Program-made: the position numbers and the translations under genes | The notes under the pieces: generated by a model | What the model saw: only the letters and a program-made list of their open reading frames with translations | Told to the model about the DNA's origin: nothing | The model's database searches: none | In this document: piece after piece, positions 8,602-17,001 of the stretch | Layout: every line of letters starts with the position of its first letter | Numbering within the stretch: the stretch's first letter is position 1 | Assembly: GCA_016712745.1 (NCBI GenBank) | Contig: JADJQN010000004.1 | Location: 124,001-188,000 of the forward strand | DNA length: 64,000 nucleotides | Direction: 5' to 3' | DNA from: Sandaracinaceae bacterium | GTDB taxonomy: Bacteria > Myxococcota_A > Polyangia > Polyangiales > JADJQN01

Positions 8602-10488
8602 ATGGACTCGAAGCGCCCCTCATTTCTCGAAGCTCTCACGACCGGCCCTCTTGTCTTCGACGGTGCCATGGGCACAGCTTTGTACGAGCGCGGTTTGCTC
8701 TACACGACATGCTTCGATGAGGCGTGTCTTTCGCGCCCCGACATGGTGAAGCGCGTGCATGAGAGTTACCTGCACGGCGGCGCCGATGTTATCGAGACGA
8801 ATTCTTTTGGTGCAAATCGCTATCGGCTCGCAGTGCACGGCATCGAAGCGAAGATGGAAGAGATCAATCGTGCATCCGTGAAACTTGCGCGCGAGGTAGC
8901 CGGGACCAAGCATTACGTTACCGGTGCTGTCGGCCCGACCGGATTGATGATGAAGGCCGTGCGCGCCGACGAGCACGACGCCATCCGCAAAGCATTCTGC
9001 GAGCAAATCGAAGTGCTGGTCGAGGCTGGCGTCGAGGGGATTGTTCTCGAGACCTTTCGCCAGCCCGAAGAGATTCGTCTCGCACTCGAAGGCGCTCGCT
9101 CGGCATCGAAATCCATTCCGATCATCGCGCAGGTTTCGTTCGATACGTTTGGCACGATGTCCGATGGCACAGGCCCTGAAGACATGGCGCAGAAGCTCTC
9201 CGACTGGGGCGCCGATTCGGTCGGTGTCAACTGCGCCGATGGTCCTGCTGGCGTCTATGAAATGGTTACGCGCATGTTGGGCCCCGGCAAACCCGTCACC
9301 GCGCAACCCAATGCGGGCCTTCCGCATCGCGTCGAGGGACGTTTTGCCTATATGGCGACGCCGGAGTACTTCCTCGTGTACGCGCGTCGTCTTTACAAAG
9401 CCGGCATTCGCGCAGTGGGCGGATGCTGTGGAACGACGCCCGAGCACATTCGCAAGATCGCCGCCGCAGCGCGCATGTTGGGGGCGTCGCGGTCGAGCAC
9501 CTCCGAGATGCCGACGTCAGCGACCGGCGGCGGCATGCGTGACGATGAAGAAATTCATCTCATCGAGACGGCTCCCGGGGTCGAGGTTGTGCCGACGCAC
9601 GCCAAGGGCCCCATTGGCGAGAAGCTTGGTAAAAAGTTCATCGTCTCCGTCGAAGTAAATCCGCCGCCCGGCCTTTCGCTCGAGAGCGCTGTCGAAGGTG
9701 CGCGCTCGCTACGCCTTGGCGGCGTGGATGTTATCAATGTGGCCGATGGCGCGCGCGCCTCGGCTCGTATGGGCAACCTCGCACTGTGCATGCGCATCCA
9801 AGAAGAAGTCGGCATGCCTGCGCTCATGCATGTGACGACGCGTGATCGCAACTTGCTCGGCCTCGTCGCGCATCTGCTTTCGGCGCACGAGCTTGGCGTG
9901 CGCAATCTCGTGGTGATTACGGGCGACCCACCGAAGATGGGCGACTTTCCCGATGCGACAGCGGTTTACGATCTCGACTCGATCGGGCTTCTCCGTTTGG
10001 TGCGCGGCATGAACCGCGGTTTTGATCCCGGCGGCAAAGCCATGGGATCGGCGACACGCTTCTTATGCGCCACGGGAGCGGAGCCCGCGGCGAAAGACTA
10101 CGCGCGTGAAATTTCGCGCTTGAAGCAAAAGCGCGACGCAGGCGCCGAGCTCGTCATGACGCAGCCGGTTTACGATCCGGCCGTGCTTGAGCGCTTCCTT
10201 ACGGACATTGCGCCTCTGGAAATTCCGGTCTTGGTTGGCCTTTTGCCTCTCGCGAGTTACCGCAATGCGGAATTTTTGCACAACGAAGTGCCTGGCATGA
10301 GCATTCCCGAAGCCGTGCGCGAGCGTATGCGCCTGGCTGGCAGTGGCGCTCCCGCGCGCAAGGAGGGCGTAGCGATTGCGCGCGAGATGCTGGAGCAGGT
10401 CAAAGACCGGGTCGCCGGCGCGTACATCATGCCGCCTTTTGGCAAGCACGACCTTGCGCTCGAAGTCATCGACGGCATCGTTCGATAG
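8602..10488 (+). CDS. Homocysteine S-methyltransferase / methylenetetrahydrofolate reductase fusion
   Basis: 628 aa, cytoplasmic. Residues 1 to about 300 are a homocysteine S-methyltransferase domain: FDGAMGTALYERG, ETNSFGANRYRL, and the zinc-binding GGCCGTTPEHI with the adjacent cysteine pair. Residues about 335-625 are a MetF-type flavoprotein: FIVSVEVNPPPG, LMHVTTRDRN, VVITGDPPKMG, LVMTQPVYDP. This is the YitJ-like architecture, which would make methyl-THF and transfer a methyl to homocysteine to give methionine. The methyl donor of the first domain may instead be S-methylmethionine or betaine. Starts two bases after the lipoprotein stop. Confidence 0.93.
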   Translation: MDSKRPSFLEALTTGPLVFDGAMGTALYERGLLYTTCFDEACLSRPDMVKRVHESYLHGGADVIETNSFGANRYRLAVHGIEAKMEEINRASVKLAREVAGTKHYVTGAVGPTGLMMKAVRADEHDAIRKAFCEQIEVLVEAGVEGIVLETFRQPEEIRLALEGARSASKSIPIIAQVSFDTFGTMSDGTGPEDMAQKLSDWGADSVGVNCADGPAGVYEMVTRMLGPGKPVTAQPNAGLPHRVEGRFAYMATPEYFLVYARRLYKAGIRAVGGCCGTTPEHIRKIAAAARMLGASRSSTSEMPTSATGGGMRDDEEIHLIETAPGVEVVPTHAKGPIGEKLGKKFIVSVEVNPPPGLSLESAVEGARSLRLGGVDVINVADGARASARMGNLALCMRIQEEVGMPALMHVTTRDRNLLGLVAHLLSAHELGVRNLVVITGDPPKMGDFPDATAVYDLDSIGLLRLVRGMNRGFDPGGKAMGSATRFLCATGAEPAAKDYAREISRLKQKRDAGAELVMTQPVYDPAVLERFLTDIAPLEIPVLVGLLPLASYRNAEFLHNEVPGMSIPEAVRERMRLAGSGAPARKEGVAIAREMLEQVKDRVAGAYIMPPFGKHDLALEVIDGIVR

Positions 10489-10504
10489 GCTGTACGATGC
10501 AGTG

Positions 10505-11317
10505 GTGCGCGCACTACTTTTCGTCGTCGTTATTCTTTTAGCGGGTTGTCCGCGCATCGTTCGGCCGACTTTTCCTCATACCGATGCCAACGTGCTTTTG
10601 CGCGCGCACGATTCGATGCGCGCTCGCGTGACGTCGTTGCGAGCCGAAGCACGCGTCGATCAACGCGGGCATCAAGGACGCATTCGCGGCACGGTGCTTA
10701 TGTTTGTCGAGAAGCCCGATCGCGTGCGTTTCGACGCGATGACACAGTTCGGGCCGGCTGCGATTCTGACGAGCGACGGCGCGACGTTCTCGCTCACCGA
10801 TTTGCGTGAACGCCGCTTCATGATCGGACCAACGTGTCCGAACAATATTGCGCGCCTCCTCGGCATCCCGCTTTCCGGTGAGGACGTCGGTCGAATGCTT
10901 TTGGGTGGCGCGCCGCGCATGCCGAACGCCGGCGTCTCGCTCGCGATGAGCGATGAAGGCTACTATCGCGTCACACTGCACGCTCATGACGGCACGCGCC
11001 AAGAGCTCGACTACACGATTCGCGAAAGCGATGCGAATGCGCCGCCAGCCGAGCAGCGCCTGCGATTGATACGAGCCGAAGCGTACGACGCGCAGGACGC
11101 GACGATATGGCGGGCCATCTACCGCGACTACCGCGTCATTCCGCTCGGCGAGATGGGCGTTGCAATGCCGTACGAAGTGCACTTCTTCGATCCGCGGCAC
11201 GCCACCGACGTGCTCATCCATTTCGAGAGCATTGATCTCAATGTGCAGGTTCCCGAGGGCGCGTTCACGCAAGAGCCGCCCCCCGCGGTGAGCATCGAAG
11301 AGGTGTCGTGTGAGTAA
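10505..11317 (+). CDS. LolB/DUF4292-like outer-membrane lipoprotein
   Basis: 270 aa from the GTG at 10505 (another GTG at 10502 is possible). The signal VRALLFVVVILLAGCPRI carries lipobox LAGC, so the protein is lipid-anchored. The body has the beta-strand pattern of the LolA/LolB fold: VTSLRAEARVDQRG, GTVLMFVEKPDRVRFD, ILTSDGATFSL. DUF4292-type LolB-like proteins accept lipoproteins at the outer membrane; this role is inferred from fold and context. It lies 16 bases after the methyltransferase fusion and overlaps the next gene by eight bases. Confidence 0.72.
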   Translation: MRALLFVVVILLAGCPRIVRPTFPHTDANVLLRAHDSMRARVTSLRAEARVDQRGHQGRIRGTVLMFVEKPDRVRFDAMTQFGPAAILTSDGATFSLTDLRERRFMIGPTCPNNIARLLGIPLSGEDVGRMLLGGAPRMPNAGVSLAMSDEGYYRVTLHAHDGTRQELDYTIRESDANAPPAEQRLRLIRAEAYDAQDATIWRAIYRDYRVIPLGEMGVAMPYEVHFFDPRHATDVLIHFESIDLNVQVPEGAFTQEPPPAVSIEEVSCE

Positions 11318-12362
11318 AAAGCAAAGTGCTCGCTTTCGTCCGAGCTCGACGCGCACCGTCCCGCGCTTTGCCGGTGTGCCGACATTTTTGCGCTTGCCGG
11401 CACACGACAATCCGCGTGACGTCGACGTGATGATTTGCGGCGCCCCCTTTGACGGCGGAACGACGTATCGCGCGGGCGCGCGCTTCGGCCCCAAAGGTGT
11501 GCGCAACGCGAGTGCGCTAACGCGTGGATTTCATCCGGCACAGGGCCTCGACCTTTTCGAGCATTTGCGCTGCGCCGACGGCGGCGACGTAGCCTGCATT
11601 CCGATGAGCGTAGATCGCACGCTCGCGAGCATCACCGCGCGCACCGAGCAGATCATCGCTGGCGGGGCGTTGCCGGTCTTTGTGGGCGGCGATCACACGA
11701 TTTCGCTAGGTCCTCTGCGCGCGCTTGCTGAGAAGCATGGGCCGCTTGGGCTCATTCACTTCGATGCACACAGCGATACGTTTGGCCCAGCGTGGGACAT
11801 CGACCTGCATCACGGGACCGTATTTCGCAAAGCAATCGAAGAAGGTCTCTTGCGTCCTCGCGACGTAATGCAAATCGGGATCCGCGGACCGTTTACCGCC
11901 GCCAATGATCTCGACTACGCGCGCAAGGCGGGACTGCGGATCGTGATGATGGACGAAATCCGCAACGACCTCGGCGCCGTTGCACGCGAGATACAAGCGC
12001 GCGCCGGCACGGGCAAGTACTACGTCTCATTCGACATGGACGGACTCGACCCGGCCTACGCGCCCGGCACCGGCACACCTGTACCCGGCGGGATGAATAG
12101 CTACGAAGCGCTCGCTCTCACTCGCGCTCTGGTCGGTCTGGACGTAGTCGGCATCGATATCGTTGAAATATCTCCGGACCACGATCCCAGCGGCAACACC
12201 ACTCTGCTCGCGGCAACCTTGCTCACCGAAATGCTCGCGTCCGTCGCCGCCACACGCATCGCCGGTGCAGGGGCCCGCGTCCGCCGCGCCACCAAACGTC
12301 GCACCGCAACTCCGCGCCCGCGCACCTCCACGCGCCGCCCCAAACCCCGCCCAAAAAAGTAA
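11310..12362 (+). CDS. speB: Agmatinase/arginase-family ureohydrolase with basic tail
   Basis: 350 aa; GTG start at 11310 overlapping the previous stop, with GAGG just upstream. The dimanganese site is complete: GGDHT (His129), HFDAHSDT (Asp152, His154, Asp156) and SFDMDGLDPA (Asp242, Asp244). The enzyme hydrolyses a guanidino compound, agmatine or a relative, releasing urea; the exact substrate is not certain from sequence. The last 35 or so residues are almost only Arg, Lys, Thr and Pro and lie outside the conserved fold. Such a tail is unusual and could bind nucleic acid or membranes. Confidence 0.88.
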   Translation: MSKKQSARFRPSSTRTVPRFAGVPTFLRLPAHDNPRDVDVMICGAPFDGGTTYRAGARFGPKGVRNASALTRGFHPAQGLDLFEHLRCADGGDVACIPMSVDRTLASITARTEQIIAGGALPVFVGGDHTISLGPLRALAEKHGPLGLIHFDAHSDTFGPAWDIDLHHGTVFRKAIEEGLLRPRDVMQIGIRGPFTAANDLDYARKAGLRIVMMDEIRNDLGAVAREIQARAGTGKYYVSFDMDGLDPAYAPGTGTPVPGGMNSYEALALTRALVGLDVVGIDIVEISPDHDPSGNTTLLAATLLTEMLASVAATRIAGAGARVRRATKRRTATPRPRTSTRRPKPRPKK

Positions 12363-12437
12363 CGCCCAGCGCCCGCTGAACACCGAAAGGCGAGGGGTTA
12401 ACCCAACTCACGCTCGTGAGCAAAGATACGCTGGCAG

Positions 12438-13715
12438 TTAGAGGCGAGAGGTAGGTTCGGGGCCGGGGGGCGGGATGGTGCGGCGTTCGTTGGCGAAGAA
12501 CGTGCGGATTTCGTCAGCGCGGTTGAGGGCATCCTTGCGGCCGAGGTCGATGAGTTGGCGTGCGAACGCGCCATCGAAGAGCAGGAAGGATCCAAAGTCG
12601 GTTTCGACGGAGTCGCCGAGCTTCACGGCGCGACGTAGCGCGAAGCCTGCGAGGCGTGCCGTGCCGTGCCATTCGAGACGACCGGATGCGATGTACTCGC
12701 CGGCCATCACGCCAATGTCTTCCGACGGCCGGAACACGAGCGAGTCGACTTTTCGGTAGCGTGCGCCACGTTGCTCCTCGAGAACTTGAGTGAACTTGGC
12801 GTAAGCAGTAGGGCTCAACGTGGATTCAAGTACCTCGAGCAATTTGTTCAAACGCTCGAGCACCTGCAAATCGTAATCAACCGGGTCAAGCAGCAAGGCG
12901 TTCAATACCTTGCCGGCGAGGAAGATTGGCGACGGATACTGCGCGAGATCGTTGGCCGGACGTTGCAGGGCCGGAGGCCGCCCATGCAAGAGCGACACGA
13001 CCACGATCTTTTCCGCGCCGGAGCGCAGCGCCGGCGAAATGGGCGTATTGAAGCGCAAACCGCCATCGCAGAAATACGAATGCCCAATGCGCCGAGCCGG
13101 GAAGAGCAGGGGAATCGCCGCGGAAGCCAGCACGTGTTCGGCGGTGATTCGATCGGTGCGTGTGACGCGGCGTGGATCCTTCGACGCGTGCAGCCCTATC
13201 TCAGGCGCATGATCAGCGAAGATGGTTGTGCGCCCACCGACCACGTCAAGTGCCGAGACAACGAGGGAGTGCACGACGCGATTCTCGATGTTGCGCCGTA
13301 GGCGATCCCAAGGAATTCCTTTTTCGACAATGGCTTCGAGAGCGCGTGGATCCAGAATCGCTCGCCCGAGATGAGGGCTGAGGGTATCGGGACCGGTTGA
13401 GCGATGAAGCAACCATCGCAAACTCTTTGGCACGCCGACCAAGCCCACTGGATCGAGCTTGAGATGTTTGCTGAGCTCAAGCCGCGTCCACTGCGCGATG
13501 AGCCCGCGAATGCCAAGATCATGCGCATCGGCATGCGCTGCGAGATAGGACGCATTGATCGCGCCAACCGAAGTACCGGTGAAGATGTCGAAGGCGCCGC
13601 GAGCGCCCGCACTTTGCTTCAGTGCTTCGACAATGCCGGCGACGACGCCGACTTCGTAGGCGCCGCGCGCGCCGCCTCCGGACAGCACGAGCGCGATGGG
13701 GTGACGTTCGGACAT
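12438..13715 (-). CDS. Patatin-like phospholipase
   Basis: 425 aa. Motifs in order: oxyanion-hole loop GGGARG (13-18), nucleophile elbow GTSVG (Ser49) and the catalytic Asp in FCDGGLRFNTP (about 225-235). This is the Ser-Asp dyad of bacterial patatins, which hydrolyse acyl chains of phospholipids. No signal peptide is evident, so it is probably cytoplasmic or membrane-associated. The C-terminal 180 residues are helical and not conserved to my eye. Convergent with the ureohydrolase gene (75 bases between, with only a small CTCACG/CGTGAG hairpin). Confidence 0.9.
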   Translation of the reverse strand: MSERHPIALVLSGGGARGAYEVGVVAGIVEALKQSAGARGAFDIFTGTSVGAINASYLAAHADAHDLGIRGLIAQWTRLELSKHLKLDPVGLVGVPKSLRWLLHRSTGPDTLSPHLGRAILDPRALEAIVEKGIPWDRLRRNIENRVVHSLVVSALDVVGGRTTIFADHAPEIGLHASKDPRRVTRTDRITAEHVLASAAIPLLFPARRIGHSYFCDGGLRFNTPISPALRSGAEKIVVVSLLHGRPPALQRPANDLAQYPSPIFLAGKVLNALLLDPVDYDLQVLERLNKLLEVLESTLSPTAYAKFTQVLEEQRGARYRKVDSLVFRPSEDIGVMAGEYIASGRLEWHGTARLAGFALRRAVKLGDSVETDFGSFLLFDGAFARQLIDLGRKDALNRADEIRTFFANERRTIPPPGPEPTSRL

Positions 13716-13758
13716 GGGCCGATCTTACCGACCGCGCTCCAAAACCCCAATTTCCTGA

Positions 13759-14085
13759 TTAGAGCTTGGGCGGGATCGACTCAACACCCAAGAGCGGAGT
13801 CTCGAAAACGAGAGCTAGGCGGTTGGGCCACATGCCGGTCGGATCGTCATCGTTTACTTCGACCCGCACCACTTTGCCCGTGGCGACTTGCTCGGGTGAA
13901 GTCTTATTGAGGCGGAACTTGATCGTCACGGTCGCGCCAATTTCGAGCTGGACGCCGGACGCGAAAAGGATGCCGCGCGGGCTCGCATCGTGGCTGATGC
14001 CGAGGCCTTCCGGGACGGAAGGGGTGCTCACCGCGATGGGAAACCACATCGGAATGCGCTCGGAATTACGACGGTCGCGACTCAT
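13759..14085 (-). CDS. PilZ domain protein
   Basis: 108 aa from the ATG at 14085; a TTG at 14121 would add 12 residues. The c-di-GMP binding signature is present: RRNSERIP near the start and DASPRG (DxSxxG) about 30 residues later, followed by strands such as VTIKFRLNK and GKVVRVEV. A single-domain PilZ receptor probably acts on motility or surface properties by binding a partner. Divergent from the ABC ATPase gene. Confidence 0.8.
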   Translation of the reverse strand: MSRDRRNSERIPMWFPIAVSTPSVPEGLGISHDASPRGILFASGVQLEIGATVTIKFRLNKTSPEQVATGKVVRVEVNDDDPTGMWPNRLALVFETPLLGVESIPPKL

Positions 14086-14153
14086 GAGGGCATCATGTAG
14101 CGCAATCTCGGGCCACGACAAGTTGCCGGCACATGATAAGGTGCTCAGCGTTC

Positions 14154-15167
14154 ATGGCCGAAGCGCTTCTCGACGTTCGAAACCTCGTCACGGCATTCCA
14201 CACCGACGAGGGCGCATTGCGCGCAGTGGACGGCGTTTCGTTCACCGTACGCGAAGGGTCGACCGTAGGGCTGGTTGGCGAAAGTGGCTGCGGCAAGTCC
14301 GTGACGGCACTTTCCGTCATGCGCTTAATCCCAACTCCGCCTGGTCGCTACGAGTCGGGCGAGATTCTTTTCGAAGGTCGCAACCTTCTCGCGTTGCCCG
14401 AACGAGAGATGCGCTCGCTTCGCGGCAACAGCATCTCGATGATTTTCCAAGAGCCGATGACTTCGCTCAATCCGGTTTACACGGTGGGTCAGCAGATCAT
14501 CGAGGCGATTCGATTGCATCAGCATCTCGATCGCTCAAAGGCTCGTGCCAAGGCCATCGAAATGTTGCGCCTGGTTGGTATTCCAGCCCCCGACGAACGC
14601 ATCGATGCCTATCCGCATCAGCTCTCTGGCGGTATGCGTCAGCGCGTGATGATTGCGATGGCGCTCTCGTGCGAGCCGAAACTTCTAATTGCCGACGAGC
14701 CGACGACGGCGCTCGACGTGACAATCCAAGCGCAGATCCTCGAGTTGCTCGCCGAGCTGCAGAAGAAGCTCGGCATGAGCATTGTTATCATCACGCACGA
14801 CTTGGGCGTGGTTGCCGAGTTCGCCGAAGAGATTGTCGTGATGTACGCAGGCAAGGTAGTCGAGCGCGCCACGACGGCGCAGCTCTTTGAATCGCCCAAG
14901 CATCCATACTCGCGCGGCCTTCTTTCGAGCGTGCCGAGCTTCGGTGACAACGCCCGCAAGAAGCGCTTACCAACGATTCCGGGAGTTGTGCCAGACCTCA
15001 TGCATTTGCCAGTGGGCTGCCGCTTTCAAGATCGATGCGATCGCGTGATCGACCTATGTCGCGAGATCGAGCCGCCGCTGAGTGAGCTCAAAGGTGGACG
15101 CTTCGCCGCATGTCACGTCGCCGTCGCTGAAGATGGCGGAGTCGCGCCGACTGCAGAGGTCGCATGA
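14154..15167 (+). CDS. dppD: Oligopeptide/dipeptide ABC transporter ATPase (DppD/OppD type)
   Basis: 337 aa from the ATG at 14154, preceded by AAGGTG. Walker A GESGCGKS, Q-loop MIFQEPMTSLNP, signature LSGGMRQR, Walker B LLIADEPTTALD and H-loop IITHDLG are intact. The C-terminal oligopeptide-transporter extension has the Cys cluster CRFQDRCDR...CREIEPP...CHVAV, typical of this family and sometimes able to hold an iron-sulfur cluster. It would energise import of peptides or similar solutes. No permease or binding-protein gene lies beside the pair. Overlaps the next gene by ATGA. Confidence 0.93.
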   Translation: MAEALLDVRNLVTAFHTDEGALRAVDGVSFTVREGSTVGLVGESGCGKSVTALSVMRLIPTPPGRYESGEILFEGRNLLALPEREMRSLRGNSISMIFQEPMTSLNPVYTVGQQIIEAIRLHQHLDRSKARAKAIEMLRLVGIPAPDERIDAYPHQLSGGMRQRVMIAMALSCEPKLLIADEPTTALDVTIQAQILELLAELQKKLGMSIVIITHDLGVVAEFAEEIVVMYAGKVVERATTAQLFESPKHPYSRGLLSSVPSFGDNARKKRLPTIPGVVPDLMHLPVGCRFQDRCDRVIDLCREIEPPLSELKGGRFAACHVAVAEDGGVAPTAEVA

Positions 15168-16222
15168 GCGAGTTTCAAGACGAAGAGCTCGAGCCCCTCG
15201 CCGATGCTGGTCGCACTTCCCTTTTGCCAAACCACCCTGCGTATCGAGGCAGCAATGCGCTCGTAGCCGTGGATCGCATCACCAAGCACTTCCCGGTGCG
15301 TGGTGGTTTTTTCGGGCGCCAGCAGGGATCGGTTCGCGCAGTCGACGGCGTTTCGTTGAAGGTTGCGCCTGGCGAAACGCTTGGCCTGGTGGGGGAGAGC
15401 GGCTGCGGCAAAAGCACCCTTGGGCGCGTGGTGTTGCGACTGATCGAGCCGAGTGCCGGGCGCATCTCTTTCGAGAATCGCGACATTACCTTCATGAGTC
15501 AGCGGGCGCTGCGGCCGATGCGCCGCAACATGCAGATCATTTTCCAAGACCCATACAGCTCTCTCAATCCGCGCATGACTGTGCGCGAAACCGTGGGCGA
15601 AGCGATGCGCGTGCACCGGCTCGTGACAACCGCGCACGAAGAAAGCGAGAAGGTAGCATCGCTCCTGACGCGCGTGGGCTTGCGGCCCGAGCATATGAAT
15701 CGCTATCCGCATGAGTTCTCGGGTGGTCAGCGTCAACGCATCGGTATTGCGCGCGCGCTTGCAGTCGAGCCGAAGTTCATCGTCGCCGATGAACCGATCA
15801 GCGCGCTCGACGTTTCGATCCAAGCGCAGATCGTAAATCTGTTGAAGGATTTACAAGACGAGCTCGGCCTAAGCTTTTTGTTCATCGCGCACGATTTGAA
15901 AGTCGTCGAGTACATGAGCCACCGCGTGGCGGTCATGTATCTCGGCAAGGTCGTGGAGCTTGCGACCTCAGAAGCTCTCTACGAGGATCCAAAGCATCCA
16001 TACACGCGTGCGTTGATGAGTGCGATCCCCGTTCCCGATCCGACGAAGAAGCGCGTGCGACTCTTGCTTGAAGGCGATGTCCCGAGTCCGCTCAAGCCGC
16101 CCCCCGGCTGCACCTTTCATCCACGCTGCCCGATCGCGCAAAAGGGCCTCTGCGACAAAGAAATCCCCGAGCTCCGCGAGATCAGCCCGGGCCACTTCGC
16201 CGCCTGCCACCTCGCCGACTGA
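15164..16222 (+). CDS. dppF: Oligopeptide/dipeptide ABC transporter ATPase (DppF/OppF type)
   Basis: 352 aa, translationally coupled to the preceding gene by ATGA. Walker A GESGCGKS, Q-loop IIFQDPYSSLNPRMTV, signature FSGGQRQRIGIARAL, Walker B FIVADEPISALDVS and H-loop are all complete. The C-terminal Cys-containing oligopeptide extension is CTFHPRCPIAQKGLC...CHLAD. It should pair with the upstream ATPase as a heterodimer. The membrane and solute-binding subunits must be encoded elsewhere. Confidence 0.93.
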   Translation: MSEFQDEELEPLADAGRTSLLPNHPAYRGSNALVAVDRITKHFPVRGGFFGRQQGSVRAVDGVSLKVAPGETLGLVGESGCGKSTLGRVVLRLIEPSAGRISFENRDITFMSQRALRPMRRNMQIIFQDPYSSLNPRMTVRETVGEAMRVHRLVTTAHEESEKVASLLTRVGLRPEHMNRYPHEFSGGQRQRIGIARALAVEPKFIVADEPISALDVSIQAQIVNLLKDLQDELGLSFLFIAHDLKVVEYMSHRVAVMYLGKVVELATSEALYEDPKHPYTRALMSAIPVPDPTKKRVRLLLEGDVPSPLKPPPGCTFHPRCPIAQKGLCDKEIPELREISPGHFAACHLAD

Positions 16223-16268
16223 GCTCGCCGACCAAAAGTGCGGGCACAAGCAGCTCGATTCTGGACCC

Positions 16269-16299
16269 ATCCGCACGGATGTAGTGCTTGCGGCCGCAA
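16269..16299. other. Two adjacent short palindromes before the Crp-family gene
   Basis: ATCCG-CA-CGGAT (16269-16280) and the perfect 12-base palindrome TTGCGGCCGCAA (16288-16299) lie 22-52 bases before the regulator start. They could be an operator or a leader structure, but neither matches the Crp/Fnr consensus. Confidence 0.25.
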
Positions 16300-16321
16300 T
16301 CGTGTTACCTAGCTTTGACCG

Positions 16322-16981
16322 ATGAGTGACCTGGGTTCCGACGAGAAAGTGCGCCTCTTCGAGCGATTTGGTCGCCGCTTTTCGCAGAACGACACCATCT
16401 TCAAAGAGGGTGACGAAGGCGACACCTGCTTTCTCGTTCATGAAGGTCGCGTTCGATTGGTGAAGCGCATCCGGTCCGCAGATCGGAGCCTCACCGTGCT
16501 GCGCCCTGGAGACCTCTTCGGCGAAGATGCACTGCTCGCCAAAAGTCACCGCACAGCCTCCGCTCTCGCGCTCACGGATGTGATGGTGCTGGCGCTCGAT
16601 CGCGCGACGTTCGGAATGATGCTCGCCGGCAGCCCGCAAGTGGCCACCGGTTTCGTCGAACAGCTTGTGCGCCGCCTGCGCGATGCGGAAGAGCAACTTG
16701 AGAACGCCATGCTGACCGATCATCCGTCGCGCGTGGTGAACACACTCTTGCGTCTCGCCTCCGTCACCGACACCTCAAGCGAAGGTTATAGCTTGGCCTT
16801 GTCGCCCCTAGAGCTATCGAGTCGCGTCGGCCTCGACGTCGAAACGGTGAAGCGTGCCGTGATTCAATTGCGTGATGGCGGCTATCTCAAGATTGTCGAA
16901 GAACGCATCATCGTTCCGGACATCGAGCCGCTGCGCCGCATTTACCAGTTGCTCGGCGTCAAAGAAGAAGTTCGCGGTTAG
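16322..16981 (+). CDS. Crp/Fnr-family transcription regulator
   Basis: 219 aa. Residues about 15-125 form a cyclic-nucleotide-binding-type beta roll (IFKEGDEGDTCFLVHEGRV, LRPGDLFGEDALLA). A connecting helix (about 120-145) leads to a winged helix-turn-helix with recognition-helix text LSSRVGLDVETVKRAVIQL (about 163-190). The phosphate-binding cassette is not a clear cAMP type (expected RTAS context appears as HRTASALAL), so cNMP binding is possible but unproven. No N-terminal cysteines, so it is not an Fnr-type oxygen sensor. Confidence 0.88.
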   Translation: MSDLGSDEKVRLFERFGRRFSQNDTIFKEGDEGDTCFLVHEGRVRLVKRIRSADRSLTVLRPGDLFGEDALLAKSHRTASALALTDVMVLALDRATFGMMLAGSPQVATGFVEQLVRRLRDAEEQLENAMLTDHPSRVVNTLLRLASVTDTSSEGYSLALSPLELSSRVGLDVETVKRAVIQLRDGGYLKIVEERIIVPDIEPLRRIYQLLGVKEEVRG

Positions 16982-17001
16982 TTCGACCACCTCGACGCTG
17001 C

